A stretch of 64,000 nucleotides of DNA. It comes from an uncultured Eubacteriales bacterium (lineage in GTDB: Bacteria; Bacillota; Clostridia; Oscillospirales; Oscillospiraceae). The stretch is taken from the NCBI GenBank assembly GCA_900543085.1, contig UQQF01000006.1, forward strand, positions 9,794 to 73,793, written 5' to 3'. Below, one piece after another: positions 9,562 to 17,578 of this stretch; position 1 is the stretch's first letter; every line of letters begins with the position of its first letter. The notes below the pieces were generated by a model. It worked only from the letters and a program-made list of their open reading frames with translations. It had not been told where the DNA came from and ran no database searches. The translations under genes and the position numbers were made by a program.

Positions 9562-10256
9562 ACCCGCTTGAACAGCTCACTGACAAAATGACAGCTGAGT
9601 TCAATACATACCGGGACTGGCTGCTCAAGCAGCCGCCGGAGGAAATTTTGAATCATGCAAATGAGTACAACACAAAGCAAGAAATAATGGCAGTTCTGTC
9701 TGACGCAGACCTTTCGCCTGCGCAAATTGAAACGCTGCTGCGCTCGCCCTGCCCGCTGGAGGATGTCTTTAAAGACTGTGTCCACATCGATCAGTCGGAC
9801 TACAACTACACTTTGAAAGTCCTCATAGACCAGCGCGCCGACATAGAAATGGATATGCAGCGCGCCATACCGATCTACAACGGCACGGCGCGTGAGGCAA
9901 ATGAGCGCGGAGAGCTGGACAAGTTCAAGGCTTCGGCTGAGGCCGATGAGAATTGCAAAACCGCCATTGAAAACGCCATCGTCCGCAACTATGACGGCTC
10001 CCGGCTGAACACCAACGCCGCAATACGCGAGGTGCGCGAGCAGTTTGGTGACAAGCGGCTTACCCGTGTCACGGCCTCGCTTATAGTCAACAGGCCGCAC
10101 GACGAGCGCATCAGTCCGGAGAATATGAAATGGGCTGAGAAGAACGCCACGACGAAAAAAGCCTTTACCGACCGCACCCACTCCGGCCTGCTGGACATCT
10201 TCGCCACGCGCCTGCGCGAGAGCGAGCACAAACGCGAGAGGGGCGCGGAGCGGTGA
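9558..10256 (+). CDS. DUF3848-DUF3849 fusion protein of a conjugative element
   Basis: The start is ATG 9558, 7 bases after AAAGGAGG and overlapping the upstream stop. The 232-residue protein opens with a DUF3848-like part (PLEQLTDKMTAEFNTYRDWL and EEILNHANEYNTKQEIMAVL) and continues with a DUF3849-like part (PIYNGTAREANERGELDKF, then AIRE..EQFG and RPHDERIS). Both domains are frequent companions of the methylase-helicase and relaxase genes in clostridial conjugative elements; their biochemical role is unknown. The gene ends in a GTGA overlap with mobC, which suggests translational coupling with the mobilisation genes. Confidence 0.8.
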   Translation: MNPLEQLTDKMTAEFNTYRDWLLKQPPEEILNHANEYNTKQEIMAVLSDADLSPAQIETLLRSPCPLEDVFKDCVHIDQSDYNYTLKVLIDQRADIEMDMQRAIPIYNGTAREANERGELDKFKASAEADENCKTAIENAIVRNYDGSRLNTNAAIREVREQFGDKRLTRVTASLIVNRPHDERISPENMKWAEKNATTKKAFTDRTHSGLLDIFATRLRESEHKRERGAER

Positions 10257-10588
10257 AAAACACGCGCAATATGTTCCTGCTCATCCGCATAAACGACGAG
10301 GAGCGCGAGCAGATTCAGGCACGGATGGAGCTCGCCGGGACGAAGAACATGAGCGCCTTTATTCGCAAAATGGCGCTCGACGGGCGAATCATTCTGCTGG
10401 ACATGGATGAAATAAAAACGCTGGTGAGCCTCCTGCGGCGCACCAGCGCAAATGTGAATCAGATTGCAAAACGTGTTAACGCTACCAGTCGTGTGTACGA
10501 GAATGACCTCGCGGAGATTCAAAACCGTCTCGGCGAGGTGTGGGCTGCGCTGGATATGGTGCTGCGAAAATTACTTGAAATCATTTAG
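10253..10588 (+). CDS. mobC: MobC-type relaxosome accessory protein
   Basis: This 111-residue protein begins with a GTG that overlaps the preceding stop. Residues 5-50 (NMFLLIRINDEEREQIQARM and SAFIRKMALDG) form a ribbon-helix-helix DNA-binding unit. The C-terminal half (LLRRTSANVNQIAKRVNATSR) is the MobC signature. MobC proteins bind near oriT and help the relaxase open and nick DNA. The relaxase gene follows 0.9 kb downstream, separated by a DUF2971 gene on the opposite strand whose 3' end overlaps mobC by 18 bases. Confidence 0.88.
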   Translation: MKNTRNMFLLIRINDEEREQIQARMELAGTKNMSAFIRKMALDGRIILLDMDEIKTLVSLLRRTSANVNQIAKRVNATSRVYENDLAEIQNRLGEVWAALDMVLRKLLEII

Positions 10589-11437
10589 GCTGTCCAGCCA
10601 CACTTTAGCGCCTTTGGGATATTTCAATTCGTATTCACGATCGAAAAGTGCATTTTCTATCAGCCCGTTCGGGAGCGTGTATAGGGAAGATTTTTCTATC
10701 TGGAAATCATAGCCACTGATGTGAGCACTAATATCTTTTACAGCGTCATCATCAAGGCGTGGATCCAGTGTTACTTTTTCTATAAACGATAAATCGTGTA
10801 AAGAAACATAAATGCCATTGACATCAGGAAATATACGCCATTGATCTTCTTCGTCTCTAAAATAATTTTGCAGGTATAGCAACAAGCGGATTTCTTTTTC
10901 ATGTGAAAAGGCGTCTCTTTTTATAAACGCAGGAATCATATAGTATGGGTACGTTTCAGCCTCCTCGTCATAGAGTTTACACCACTCCTTGCTCTCTTCT
11001 AGCTTGGCGTATCTGATAGGCCCCAGAAATACCGCCTGGAATCGACCATTTGGTTCAATGGTGTAAAAATCGGTAGATTTGAACAGCTTTCTTGCTGTGG
11101 TTTGTATACATACACCTTGGCGGTCTGATGAGTAAATCCTCCACATAGCATCATTATCTGCGTCTGTTGACCAGCATGAACCATATAATGGCTTTATCAT
11201 TTTGCTGGCCATATGTATGATAGCAAGAAAACTGTTGTGTGACGCCTGTTTGTCTCTGTGATAAGAAAGCAATCTCGACGGTATTTCCCACGGGTCATCC
11301 CAACATAAAATGTTTCGGAGATATAATTGTTTGCGCTCAATCATCTGACAAAAGAAATCTAATCGTATTATTCTGTAGATTGGCATATCCACATCTATAT
11401 CCCGGTGAACCATTGGGCCAAAAGGATTAATTATCAT
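10571..11437 (-). CDS. DUF2971 family protein, accessory cargo
   Basis: Read leftwards, ATG 11437 lies 8 bases after a GGAG site; GTG 11446 is an alternative start. The 288-residue protein has the DUF2971 pattern: an N-terminal YRIIRLDFFCQMI segment, a central CWSTDADNDAMWRIYSSDRQGV (Ser/Trp and Met-Trp core) and an EKEIRLLLYL segment near residue 205. The function of this family is unknown; members are often accessory genes of mobile elements. It is A+T-rich compared with mobC and the relaxase, lies on the other strand and splits a normally contiguous mobilisation operon, so it is probably a later insertion. Confidence 0.75.
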   Translation of the reverse strand: MIINPFGPMVHRDIDVDMPIYRIIRLDFFCQMIERKQLYLRNILCWDDPWEIPSRLLSYHRDKQASHNSFLAIIHMASKMIKPLYGSCWSTDADNDAMWRIYSSDRQGVCIQTTARKLFKSTDFYTIEPNGRFQAVFLGPIRYAKLEESKEWCKLYDEEAETYPYYMIPAFIKRDAFSHEKEIRLLLYLQNYFRDEEDQWRIFPDVNGIYVSLHDLSFIEKVTLDPRLDDDAVKDISAHISGYDFQIEKSSLYTLPNGLIENALFDREYELKYPKGAKVWLDSLNDFK

Positions 11438-11523
11438 AAACCACACTCCGCAATCGTTAATAGATTCATTTTACTTTGTATAAGCAAAGGCCGCAACAAA
11501 AAATATTAAAGGAGACGATATAA

Positions 11524-12903
11524 TTAGCTGCTACCCGCCTCATATCCATTCGTGGCTCAAAAAGCCAAAGTGTCATACACTCGCTCACCGAGCGAACGGA
11601 CTACGTCAAGAACCCGGAGAAAACTGAAAACGGCTCATTGGTCTATGCCTATGGCTGCACACCGCAGCTCGTCGCGGCTGAGTTCGCACTCTCGAAACGG
11701 CAATATACACAGCGCACAGGACGCAAGGCTCCGGGCGTCATTGCCTACCACATACGTCAATCGTTTAAGCCCGGCGAGATTACGCCGGAGGCGGCAAACC
11801 TCGTGGGGCGCGAGCTGGCCGAGCGCTTCCTCAAGGGCAAGCACGCATACATAGTCTGTACCCATGTGGACAGGAAGCACATCCACTCGCACATCATCTT
11901 TAACTCTACCACCATCGACGGTACGGCGAAGTTCCGTGACTTTCTCGGCTCTGGACGCGCTGTGGGCAGGCTCTCCGACCTCATTTGTATCGAGCATGGG
12001 CTGTCTGTTATCCAGAACCCGCGACGTTACACGCATCCAACCTACGACAAGTGGCTGGGCGACAAAAAGCCACCGTCGCACCGCGATGTGCTGCGTGCTG
12101 CCATTGACTATGCGCTCGCACGAAAGCCAGAAACATTTGAGAAGTTGCTACAGCTTATCTGCGAAAACGGCTACCGGGTGAGCTCCGGCAAGAACATAAC
12201 GTTTTACCGTGATGGCCAGCGAGCGATACGGCTTCACACGCTCGGTGCGGGATACTCCGAAGCCGAGCTGCGCGATGTCATAGCTGGCAAGGCGACACAC
12301 AATCCGCGCGGGAAGCGTGAGGACGCACGTCTGCTCATAGACATCGAGGCCAAGCTCGCGGCAGGCAAAGGCGGCGGCTACGCACAATGGGCTAAGGTTT
12401 TCAACGTGAAGCAGATGGCGAAAACCTTGCTGTATTTGCAGGAGCACGGCATCAAGAGCCATGAGGAACTCAATGCCCGCGCCGACGCCGCGAGTGAAAA
12501 GCTCGCCGCGGTGAACGAGCGCATCAAAGCGATTGACGCGCGGATTAAGGAGATCGCCGAGCTACGCGGGCAGATTGTGACCTACGCCAAAACGCGAAAA
12601 ACCTTCGACGAGTACAAGGCATCGCGCTACTCGCGCAGGTTCTACGACGAGCACGAGAATGAGATTGAGCAGCACCGTGCGGCAAAGCGATACTTCAGCG
12701 AGCACTGCACAGGGAAGCTGCCGAAGATGAAAGACCTCAACGCCGAATTTGACAAGCTCGTTGCAGAGAAGCGCGCGGCCTACGCCGAATACCGTGCAAT
12801 CCGCGACGAGCACCGTGAGCTGCTCGTCCACCGCCACAACGTCGAGGTATTTCTCGGCGAAGAAAAGCCTGCCGCGTCCCATCAGGACCGCGGCGAAAGA
12901 TAA
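11524..12903 (+). CDS. Relaxase / mobilisation nuclease (MOBP type); conserved N-terminus lacks a normal start codon
   Basis: The frame shows relaxase landmarks: a conserved N-terminus (AATRLISIRGSKSQSV, TERTDYVKNPEKT) and the metal-binding His cluster in HVDRKHIHSHIIFNST. The catalytic Tyr is probably the one in TDYVKNP. The second half is a coiled-coil, charged region. The enzyme nicks oriT and pilots the strand into the recipient. The conserved N-terminus starts at codon 11524, 9 bases after GGAG (11511-11514), but that codon is TTA, directly after an in-frame TAA. No ATG, GTG or TTG occurs until TTG 11638, by which point the Tyr segment would be lost. Either a former TTG start has decayed or initiation is unusual. 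A strong terminator follows. Confidence 0.85.
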   Translation, partial: LAATRLISIRGSKSQSVIHSLTERTDYVKNPEKTENGSLVYAYGCTPQLVAAEFALSKRQYTQRTGRKAPGVIAYHIRQSFKPGEITPEAANLVGRELAERFLKGKHAYIVCTHVDRKHIHSHIIFNSTTIDGTAKFRDFLGSGRAVGRLSDLICIEHGLSVIQNPRRYTHPTYDKWLGDKKPPSHRDVLRAAIDYALARKPETFEKLLQLICENGYRVSSGKNITFYRDGQRAIRLHTLGAGYSEAELRDVIAGKATHNPRGKREDARLLIDIEAKLAAGKGGGYAQWAKVFNVKQMAKTLLYLQEHGIKSHEELNARADAASEKLAAVNERIKAIDARIKEIAELRGQIVTYAKTRKTFDEYKASRYSRRFYDEHENEIEQHRAAKRYFSEHCTGKLPKMKDLNAEFDKLVAEKRAAYAEYRAIRDEHRELLVHRHNVEVFLGEEKPAASHQDRGER

Positions 12904-12926
12904 GCGCCAATGAGGGTGCGCCGCCG

Positions 12927-12962
12927 AAAAAAAGCTCCAGGCACTGGCCTGGAGCTTTTTGT
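12927..12962 (+). terminator. Terminator of the mobilisation operon
   Basis: Stem AAAGCTCCAGGC / GCCTGGAGCTTT (12931-12942, 12947-12958) with loop ACTG, flanked by A and T runs, so it can work in both directions. Confidence 0.85.
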
Positions 12963-12963
12963 G

Positions 12964-12995
12964 TTTTTGGGGTTTGGGGCATCAGCCCCAACAAG
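12964..12995 (+). repeat. Dispersed TTTTTGGGGTTTGGGGC hairpin unit, copy 1
   Basis: Directly after the terminator comes GTTTTTGGGGTTTGGGGC, a 4-base loop, and GCCCCAACAAG. TTGGGGC / GCCCCAA form a short hairpin. The same arrangement (terminator hairpin, then this unit) recurs at 45825-45888. This copy is next to an IS110 element and the other next to an IS1182 element. Confidence 0.65.
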
Positions 12996-13286
12996 CGTTT
13001 TTAGCAAACGTATATACGGTTGCCCTGCTTGCCGGTACAATAACCACGTAAACGGCAGGGTTGCAGCCATTTCAGCCGCGTGGTACGATTCTGGCAAAAG
13101 GCGGGACGAAAGTGGCAGACTTGCTTGCTGGGTTTCTGCGGAATTACCCTCTTTGTAGACAGTCCGTTCATCCCGCGGGAGCCTTTTCTTTTAGGCTGGA
13201 TGGGTGCGGCTCTGCCGCTTACCCGCGTCTCACACGCGCATGTAAGCTCTCGCACAAGGATGTTGTCCCGCATTGGAGGTTGTTTC
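12996..13286 (+). ncRNA. Non-coding leader of the IS110 element, candidate bridge RNA region
   Basis: About 290 bases without a convincing gene precede the transposase start. They contain several potential stems, for example GCGGC / GCCGC inside GGGT / ACCC arms near 13200-13228. In IS110-group elements such as IS621 the region upstream of the recombinase encodes the bridge RNA that pairs with target and donor DNA. Position and length fit; the RNA itself is inferred. Confidence 0.45.
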
Positions 13287-14549
13287 ATGGAAAGCTCAGT
13301 CCCCGTCGCCGGTATAGACGTCAGTAAGCGCTTTAGCGACATGTGTGTATTAAGCCCGCAAAACGACGTCCTGCTCAGGCAGAAAATCTACCACGACATA
13401 ACCAGCATGAAACTCGCAGAGGAAAAGCTGCATGAGGTTGAGTTGCAATGCGGAACGAGGCCAGTCGTGGTCATGGAATCCACGTCGCACTACCATCTCA
13501 TCCTGTTTCAGTTTTTCACGGACGCGGGATTTGAGGTGGTAGTGGTAAACCCCATACAAAGCGGTGCACTGAAGAACATAAACGTGCGCAAGGTCAAGAA
13601 CGACCGCGTAGATGCGTACCGCATAGCCATGCTGTACCGGCTCAAGGTTTTGCGACCGTCGCAGATACCCACGAGCACTCTGCGCGGTCTGCAGCTGCTG
13701 ACGCGTCAGCGCAGCGAACTTATGGACGATGTTACGCGTTTCAAGAACAGGCTGACGGCGTATCTCGATCAGATTTTCCCCGGATACTGTGAGGTGTTCT
13801 CCGACGTAGGCGGCGTTTCCTCGCGAGCCGTGCTTCGCCGGCGGCCTGCTCCGGACATGCTGCTGGCTGTGAGCGTGGACGAAATTGCGGAATTCATAGG
13901 CAAGGCCGGCAGCAAGGGACACAAATTTGGCGCTGAAAAAGCCGTGAAACTCAGGAATGCAGCTGAGTCTGCCCGCGTGATCGGTGTCAGGTCGGCAAGT
14001 AACACCAGCCTGATTGTGAATATGCTGGACATCATCGAGGGACTGTTGGCGGCTATACGGCGCGTCGAGGACGAGATAAAGGCGCTGGTGAAGCAGGAAC
14101 CCGGCTTCGACGAGGATGTGCAGCTGCTTTGCAGCATACCGGGCATTGGTTTCAATTCTGCCGTGGTCATCGTGGCAGAGATGGGTGACATATCTCTGTT
14201 CAGAAAGCCTAAACAGCTCGCTGCATACTTTGGCCTTGACCCAGGCGAGAGGCAGTCAGGGACGTTCAAGGGCCGCAAGAACAAGCTGTCCAAGCGAGGC
14301 TCTCCTCAGGTGCGCGCGGTGCTGCACATGGCGGCGGTAAGCAGCGTTTCGCGGAACAGAAACGGCACATACAAGAATCCTGTTCTCGCTGATTATTACG
14401 AGAAGAAATGTGCGGAGAAGCCCAAAAAGGTGGCTCGTGTAGCGGTCATGCGCAAGCTCTCGAACATCATTTACGCTGTCCTGCGTGACCGCAAGCCCTT
14501 TGAGCTTCGCACGCCGCAGGAACACATGAGGCTGCTCGCCGCGGCGTAA
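13287..14549 (+). CDS. IS110-family transposase (DEDD recombinase)
   Basis: ATG 13287 follows TTGGAGG (13273-13279); longer readings from 13080 run through the untranslated leader. The 420-residue product has the IS110 layout. The RuvC-like N-terminal domain shows GIDVSK (first Asp), VVVMESTSHYH (Glu) and VKNDRVDAYRIA (Asp pair). A central helical part is followed by the C-terminal Tnp20 domain with CSIPGIG and FGLDPGERQSG, which includes the expected Ser. These enzymes move DNA with a bridge RNA guide and leave no target duplication. All catalytic residues look present, so the copy may be active. It sits between the relaxase terminator and an XRE gene. Confidence 0.9.
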   Translation: MESSVPVAGIDVSKRFSDMCVLSPQNDVLLRQKIYHDITSMKLAEEKLHEVELQCGTRPVVVMESTSHYHLILFQFFTDAGFEVVVVNPIQSGALKNINVRKVKNDRVDAYRIAMLYRLKVLRPSQIPTSTLRGLQLLTRQRSELMDDVTRFKNRLTAYLDQIFPGYCEVFSDVGGVSSRAVLRRRPAPDMLLAVSVDEIAEFIGKAGSKGHKFGAEKAVKLRNAAESARVIGVRSASNTSLIVNMLDIIEGLLAAIRRVEDEIKALVKQEPGFDEDVQLLCSIPGIGFNSAVVIVAEMGDISLFRKPKQLAAYFGLDPGERQSGTFKGRKNKLSKRGSPQVRAVLHMAAVSSVSRNRNGTYKNPVLADYYEKKCAEKPKKVARVAVMRKLSNIIYAVLRDRKPFELRTPQEHMRLLAAA

Positions 14550-14568
14550 GGAAGCCGCGTATTGAATT

Positions 14569-14596
14569 CAGGCTCACGTCAGATGCCGTGAGCCTG
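14569..14596 (+). terminator. Hairpin after the IS110 transposase
   Basis: Perfect 10-bp stem CAGGCTCACG / CGTGAGCCTG (14569-14578, 14587-14596) with an 8-base loop. A T run follows only 15 bases later, so it may be a weak terminator or a structured element end. Confidence 0.5.
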
Positions 14597-14712
14597 GGAG
14601 TCGTGCGCTTTTTTGCGGGAACGCCTTCTAAATTTTCTCTTGACTTTGCTTAGCTGGTCTAAAATGCGCACCCCCGCAACATGGCATGAAAAAACGGAGG
14701 CGCGTGCTTCTC

Positions 14713-15072
14713 TTACGCATCCTCCGTTTCTTTAGCCGCTTTCATCGCCTGGATGGTGGCTTCTACAATTTTCAGTTCTTTTTCGTCCAGGAAGCCCAGC
14801 ATGGCGTCAATCCGCTTTCTGCACTCGCTCCCTTTATTCTTGGACGGATAGAAATATTGATCTACCGATATATCAAACATTGTCACCATCTGATAAAAGG
14901 TGTTGAAGCTGGGGTGCTGGCCGTCATTTTCGTTATACATAATGGTGCGCGGAGCCCGGTCAACAATATAGGCCAGTTGCTCCTGTGTCATCCCGCTGGC
15001 TTCCCTTGCCCGCTTGATGGTGAGCCCTACATTGTGAAAATCAAACCGTCGTTCATCTCTTTCAATCTTCAT
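14713..15072 (-). CDS. XRE-family helix-turn-helix regulator
   Basis: The 119-residue protein, read leftwards, has a Cro/CI-type HTH at residues 14-70 (VGLTIKRAREASGMTQEQLA, then DRAPRTIMYNENDG and PSFNTFYQMVTMFDISVDQYF). A short helical tail contains two acidic-Lys stretches. It is divergent from blaI across a 195-bp region that holds the bla operators. It may act as a separate local repressor; its target is not visible. Confidence 0.8.
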   Translation of the reverse strand: MKIERDERRFDFHNVGLTIKRAREASGMTQEQLAYIVDRAPRTIMYNENDGQHPSFNTFYQMVTMFDISVDQYFYPSKNKGSECRKRIDAMLGFLDEKELKIVEATIQAMKAAKETEDA

Positions 15073-15178
15073 AATATCACCTAATGTAATTTTACATTTC
15101 AGGTGTTATTATTTGAACGACTACATATTTCATACCACCGACTAAATAATTTCATGTTTACAAAATGTTTTCATTTGC

Positions 15179-15247
15179 ACTATTGGGGTAGTGTTGACAA
15201 CTGAAAACTATTGTGGTAGTATCATAGCGTAAACTATTGCAATAGTT
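15179..15247 (+). promoter_or_regulatory. blaI promoter with three BlaI-type operator copies
   Basis: TTGACA (15194-15199) and TAGTAT (15217-15222) give a 17-bp-spaced promoter. Three related dyads cover it: ACTATTGGGGTAGTG (15179-15193), ACTATTGTGGTAGTA (15207-15221) and the perfect palindrome AACTATTGCAATAGTT (15232-15247). They lie upstream of the -35, across the -10, and downstream of it, as expected for strong repression by a BlaI/MecI dimer. Confidence 0.75.
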
Positions 15248-15267
15248 CAAAGAAAGGATTTGATGAT

Positions 15268-15627
15268 ATGGCAATTAAGCTCTTTGATTCTGAGCTAAAG
15301 GTCATGGATGTGCTATGGAAAGAAGGTGACAAGACCGCAAAGCAAATTTCTGATATTCTCAAAGAGGAAATCGGCTGGAACATGAACACCACCTACACCG
15401 TGATTAAAAAGTGCATCGCGAAAGGCGCCATTGAGCGTAGCGAGCCAAACTTCATGTGCCATGCGCTGATTGCAAAAGAGGTTGTGCAAGAGGCGGAGGC
15501 AGAGGAGCTGATTGGCAAGCTGTTTGACGGCTCCCCCGACAAACTGTTTGCCGCCTTGCTGGACAATCAAAAGCTATCCAAGGAGCAAATTGAAAATCTG
15601 CGCCGGATGGTGGCTGAATTGGAATAG
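15268..15627 (+). CDS. blaI: BlaI/MecI-family repressor
   Basis: The 119-residue protein has the winged-helix fold of this family: FDSELKVMDVLWKEGDKTAKQIS, then a recognition segment GWNMNTTYTVIKKCIAKGAI. The C-terminal dimer part carries the acidic linker (EEL) where such repressors are cut on induction. The ribosome site is AAAGAAAGGA. It is followed after 10 bases by a BlaR1-type sensor gene. In known systems BlaR1 senses a beta-lactam, activates its zinc-protease domain and leads to BlaI cleavage. No beta-lactamase is visible in the window, so the controlled function may be the downstream secreted protein or something elsewhere. Confidence 0.87.
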   Translation: MAIKLFDSELKVMDVLWKEGDKTAKQISDILKEEIGWNMNTTYTVIKKCIAKGAIERSEPNFMCHALIAKEVVQEAEAEELIGKLFDGSPDKLFAALLDNQKLSKEQIENLRRMVAELE

Positions 15628-15637
15628 GAGGTAACGC

Positions 15638-16897
15638 ATGAGCCTATTTCAAATGAGCGTGGCCGGAGGAGTATTGATCTTATTCATTGTGGTTATCCGC
15701 GCATTGGCAATCCATCGTTTGCCTAAAACAACCTTTTTAGCGTTGTGGATGATCGCAGCTCTGCGCTTGCTCCTGCCATTCTCCATCCCGCTGACTTTCA
15801 ACATCCATATCGGCCTTGATGTTTTTTCAGATGTGGTTCAAGAATTACCCTCTGGAAATATCGCTTCTACTTTACCGGGGGATAGTCCGCCGTCTTATGA
15901 TATAGGTACGGCTGTTCCAAGTCCTGCAACAGAACACATTTCTACCTTTGAGATACTCTGGTTGGTTGGCGTGCTGCTGTTGGCAATCTACTTCTCCATA
16001 TCCCATTTTCGGAGTATGCGGAAGTTCAGAATGTCTATCCCCGACAACACGCCGTATATCCAAAATTGGTTGACCGCACACCAAATTTCCAGACCCCTTG
16101 CGGTGCGGAGCTCCGATTTGATTTCCTCTCCGCTGACCTATGGCATCCTGCATCCGGTGATCCTCTTGCCCAAAAAACTTGATCGGAATGACCAGGTTGC
16201 ATTGAAGTATGTGCTGACCCATGAATATGTCCACATTCGGCGCTTTGACGCAATCACAAAAATTCTCTTTGCCGCCGTGCTCTGCATCCATTGGTTTAAT
16301 CCGTTTGTTTGGGTCATGTATGTTCTCGCCAACCGGGATATAGAGTTGTCGTGTGATGCCTGGGTTATCCGTATGATGGGTGAAAAAAATCGTTCCTCCT
16401 ATGCGCTGATGTTAATTAAAATGGAGGAAAAGAGAAGCGGTATGTCCGCTTTATACAGCCATTTTGGCAAAAATGCAATTTCAGAAAGGATTGAAGCAAT
16501 TATGAAATTCAAAAAGACATCTATTTTGGCGTGTACTTTGGCACTTGCCTTGATTGCTGGTGCAACTACGGCATTTGCTGCCGCAAGGACTGATGACAAT
16601 ATGGAACTAATGGGACTTGGATTTTCTACCGCAGAGGTAGGGGATATGGAAGCTGTGGAAATTGGAAATACCACTCTGGTACAGCGTGTGGGGGAAGAAG
16701 GTAATCAGGCAGATAACAGGGTAACAAACATCGAGGATATGGCGCACATGGATGTCAATGGTACCACGCAAAATGCACAATCAATGGATATTACCCTGGT
16801 TTCTGTTAGCCATGATGATGAGTCCAAGTTTACGCCCGAAGAATGGGCTGAAATTTTGAAACAAATTGAGCAGGGAACGGTGCATTGGGAGGACTAA
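15638..16897 (+). CDS. blaR1: BlaR1/MecR1-type membrane protein with M56 zinc-peptidase domain
   Basis: The 419-residue protein has hydrophobic segments near residues 5-25, 30-50 and 108-128. A cytoplasmic M56 peptidase domain carries zinc motif HEYVH (LTHEYVHIRRFD, about residue 189) and NRDIELSCD as third ligand region. The fourth membrane segment (KTSILACTLALALIAGATTA) is at about residue 290. After it come only some 115 residues, so the usual penicillin-binding sensor domain is missing and the extracellular tail is short and acidic. What it senses is unknown. The segment encoding membrane helix 4 is duplicated 453 bp downstream, where it has become the signal peptide of the next gene. Confidence 0.85.
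   Translation: MSLFQMSVAGGVLILFIVVIRALAIHRLPKTTFLALWMIAALRLLLPFSIPLTFNIHIGLDVFSDVVQELPSGNIASTLPGDSPPSYDIGTAVPSPATEHISTFEILWLVGVLLLAIYFSISHFRSMRKFRMSIPDNTPYIQNWLTAHQISRPLAVRSSDLISSPLTYGILHPVILLPKKLDRNDQVALKYVLTHEYVHIRRFDAITKILFAAVLCIHWFNPFVWVMYVLANRDIELSCDAWVIRMMGEKNRSSYALMLIKMEEKRSGMSALYSHFGKNAISERIEAIMKFKKTSILACTLALALIAGATTAFAAARTDDNMELMGLGFSTAEVGDMEAVEIGNTTLVQRVGEEGNQADNRVTNIEDMAHMDVNGTTQNAQSMDITLVSVSHDDESKFTPEEWAEILKQIEQGTVHWED
16472..16581 (+). repeat. Direct repeat copy 1 (end of M56 domain plus membrane helix 4)
   Basis: About 110 bp, with only scattered differences, recur 453 bp downstream at 16925-17034. This copy encodes ISERIEAIMKFKKTSI and the following hydrophobic helix of BlaR1. 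Confidence 0.9.
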
Positions 16898-16924
16898 TTG
16901 CTTTTCGCATTTGTATATACGAAC

Positions 16925-17034
16925 AATGCAATTTCAGAAAGGAATGAAGCAATTATGAAATTCAAAAAGATATCTATTGGGGCCTGTATTTTGGCACTTG
17001 TCTTGATTGCTGGTGCAACTACGGCGTTTGCCGC
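16925..17034 (+). repeat. Direct repeat copy 2 (signal peptide of the next gene)
   Basis: Partner of 16472-16581. The internal ATG here (16955) is preceded by AGAAAGGA and serves as a real start; the same ATG in copy 1 (16502) is internal to blaR1. Confidence 0.9.
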
Positions 17035-17578
17035 TACTGCAACTAATGATAATGGCTCACATATTAGCCGGAGTGACGCAGTTCTGATTGACGTAGACGG
17101 TAACTTTCAGAAGGTGGATGTGACTGGTGAGGTTGATTCAAGCGACGTACACTTCATTTCTGATTGTAACCTGCAAATGGTGGATGTTACTAATGAGACT
17201 AATTCAAGTGATGTATGGTTCATTTCTAATTATAATGGTTTAACTTTAGTTGAAGTTCAGAATGATAATTCAAAAAACATTCTCGATGACACAGGAGATA
17301 GTTTTATATCACTTGCGAAAGATGCGCCAGTAACGCTTGGTGTCGGAAGTTGGAAACAAGGCGATACATTTGTGCTTGAGTGCAAAAATGAAGGAAGTAA
17401 CGCAATTAAAATCAACATTCGTAACACAAGTTCGGGAGAAAACTGGCCTTATACTCTGGAAACAGGGACTGGGAGCATTACCTTTACCGCTCCTTACGAT
17501 GGTGAGTTTGAGATCACCGTGGAAAATCTTTCTGACACAGATGCCAATCTGTCAATCTCGTACACGCTTACCCGGTAA
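16955..17578 (+). CDS. Secreted protein whose signal peptide derives from BlaR1 membrane helix 4
   Basis: ATG 16955, after AGAAAGGA, gives 207 residues. Residues 1-28 (MKFKKISIGACILALVLIAG, then ATTAFAA) form a signal peptide nearly identical to the fourth membrane helix of the upstream BlaR1. The mature part contains two near-repeats, VDGNFQKVDVTGEVDSSDV and LQMVDVTNETNSSDV. It ends in a small beta domain (WKQGDTFVLECKNEGSNAIK, YDGEFEITVENLSD) that resembles a carbohydrate-binding or jelly-roll module. No catalytic motif is seen. It probably belongs to the BlaI regulon and evolved by partial duplication of blaR1. Confidence 0.8.
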   Translation: MKFKKISIGACILALVLIAGATTAFAATATNDNGSHISRSDAVLIDVDGNFQKVDVTGEVDSSDVHFISDCNLQMVDVTNETNSSDVWFISNYNGLTLVEVQNDNSKNILDDTGDSFISLAKDAPVTLGVGSWKQGDTFVLECKNEGSNAIKINIRNTSSGENWPYTLETGTGSITFTAPYDGEFEITVENLSDTDANLSISYTLTR

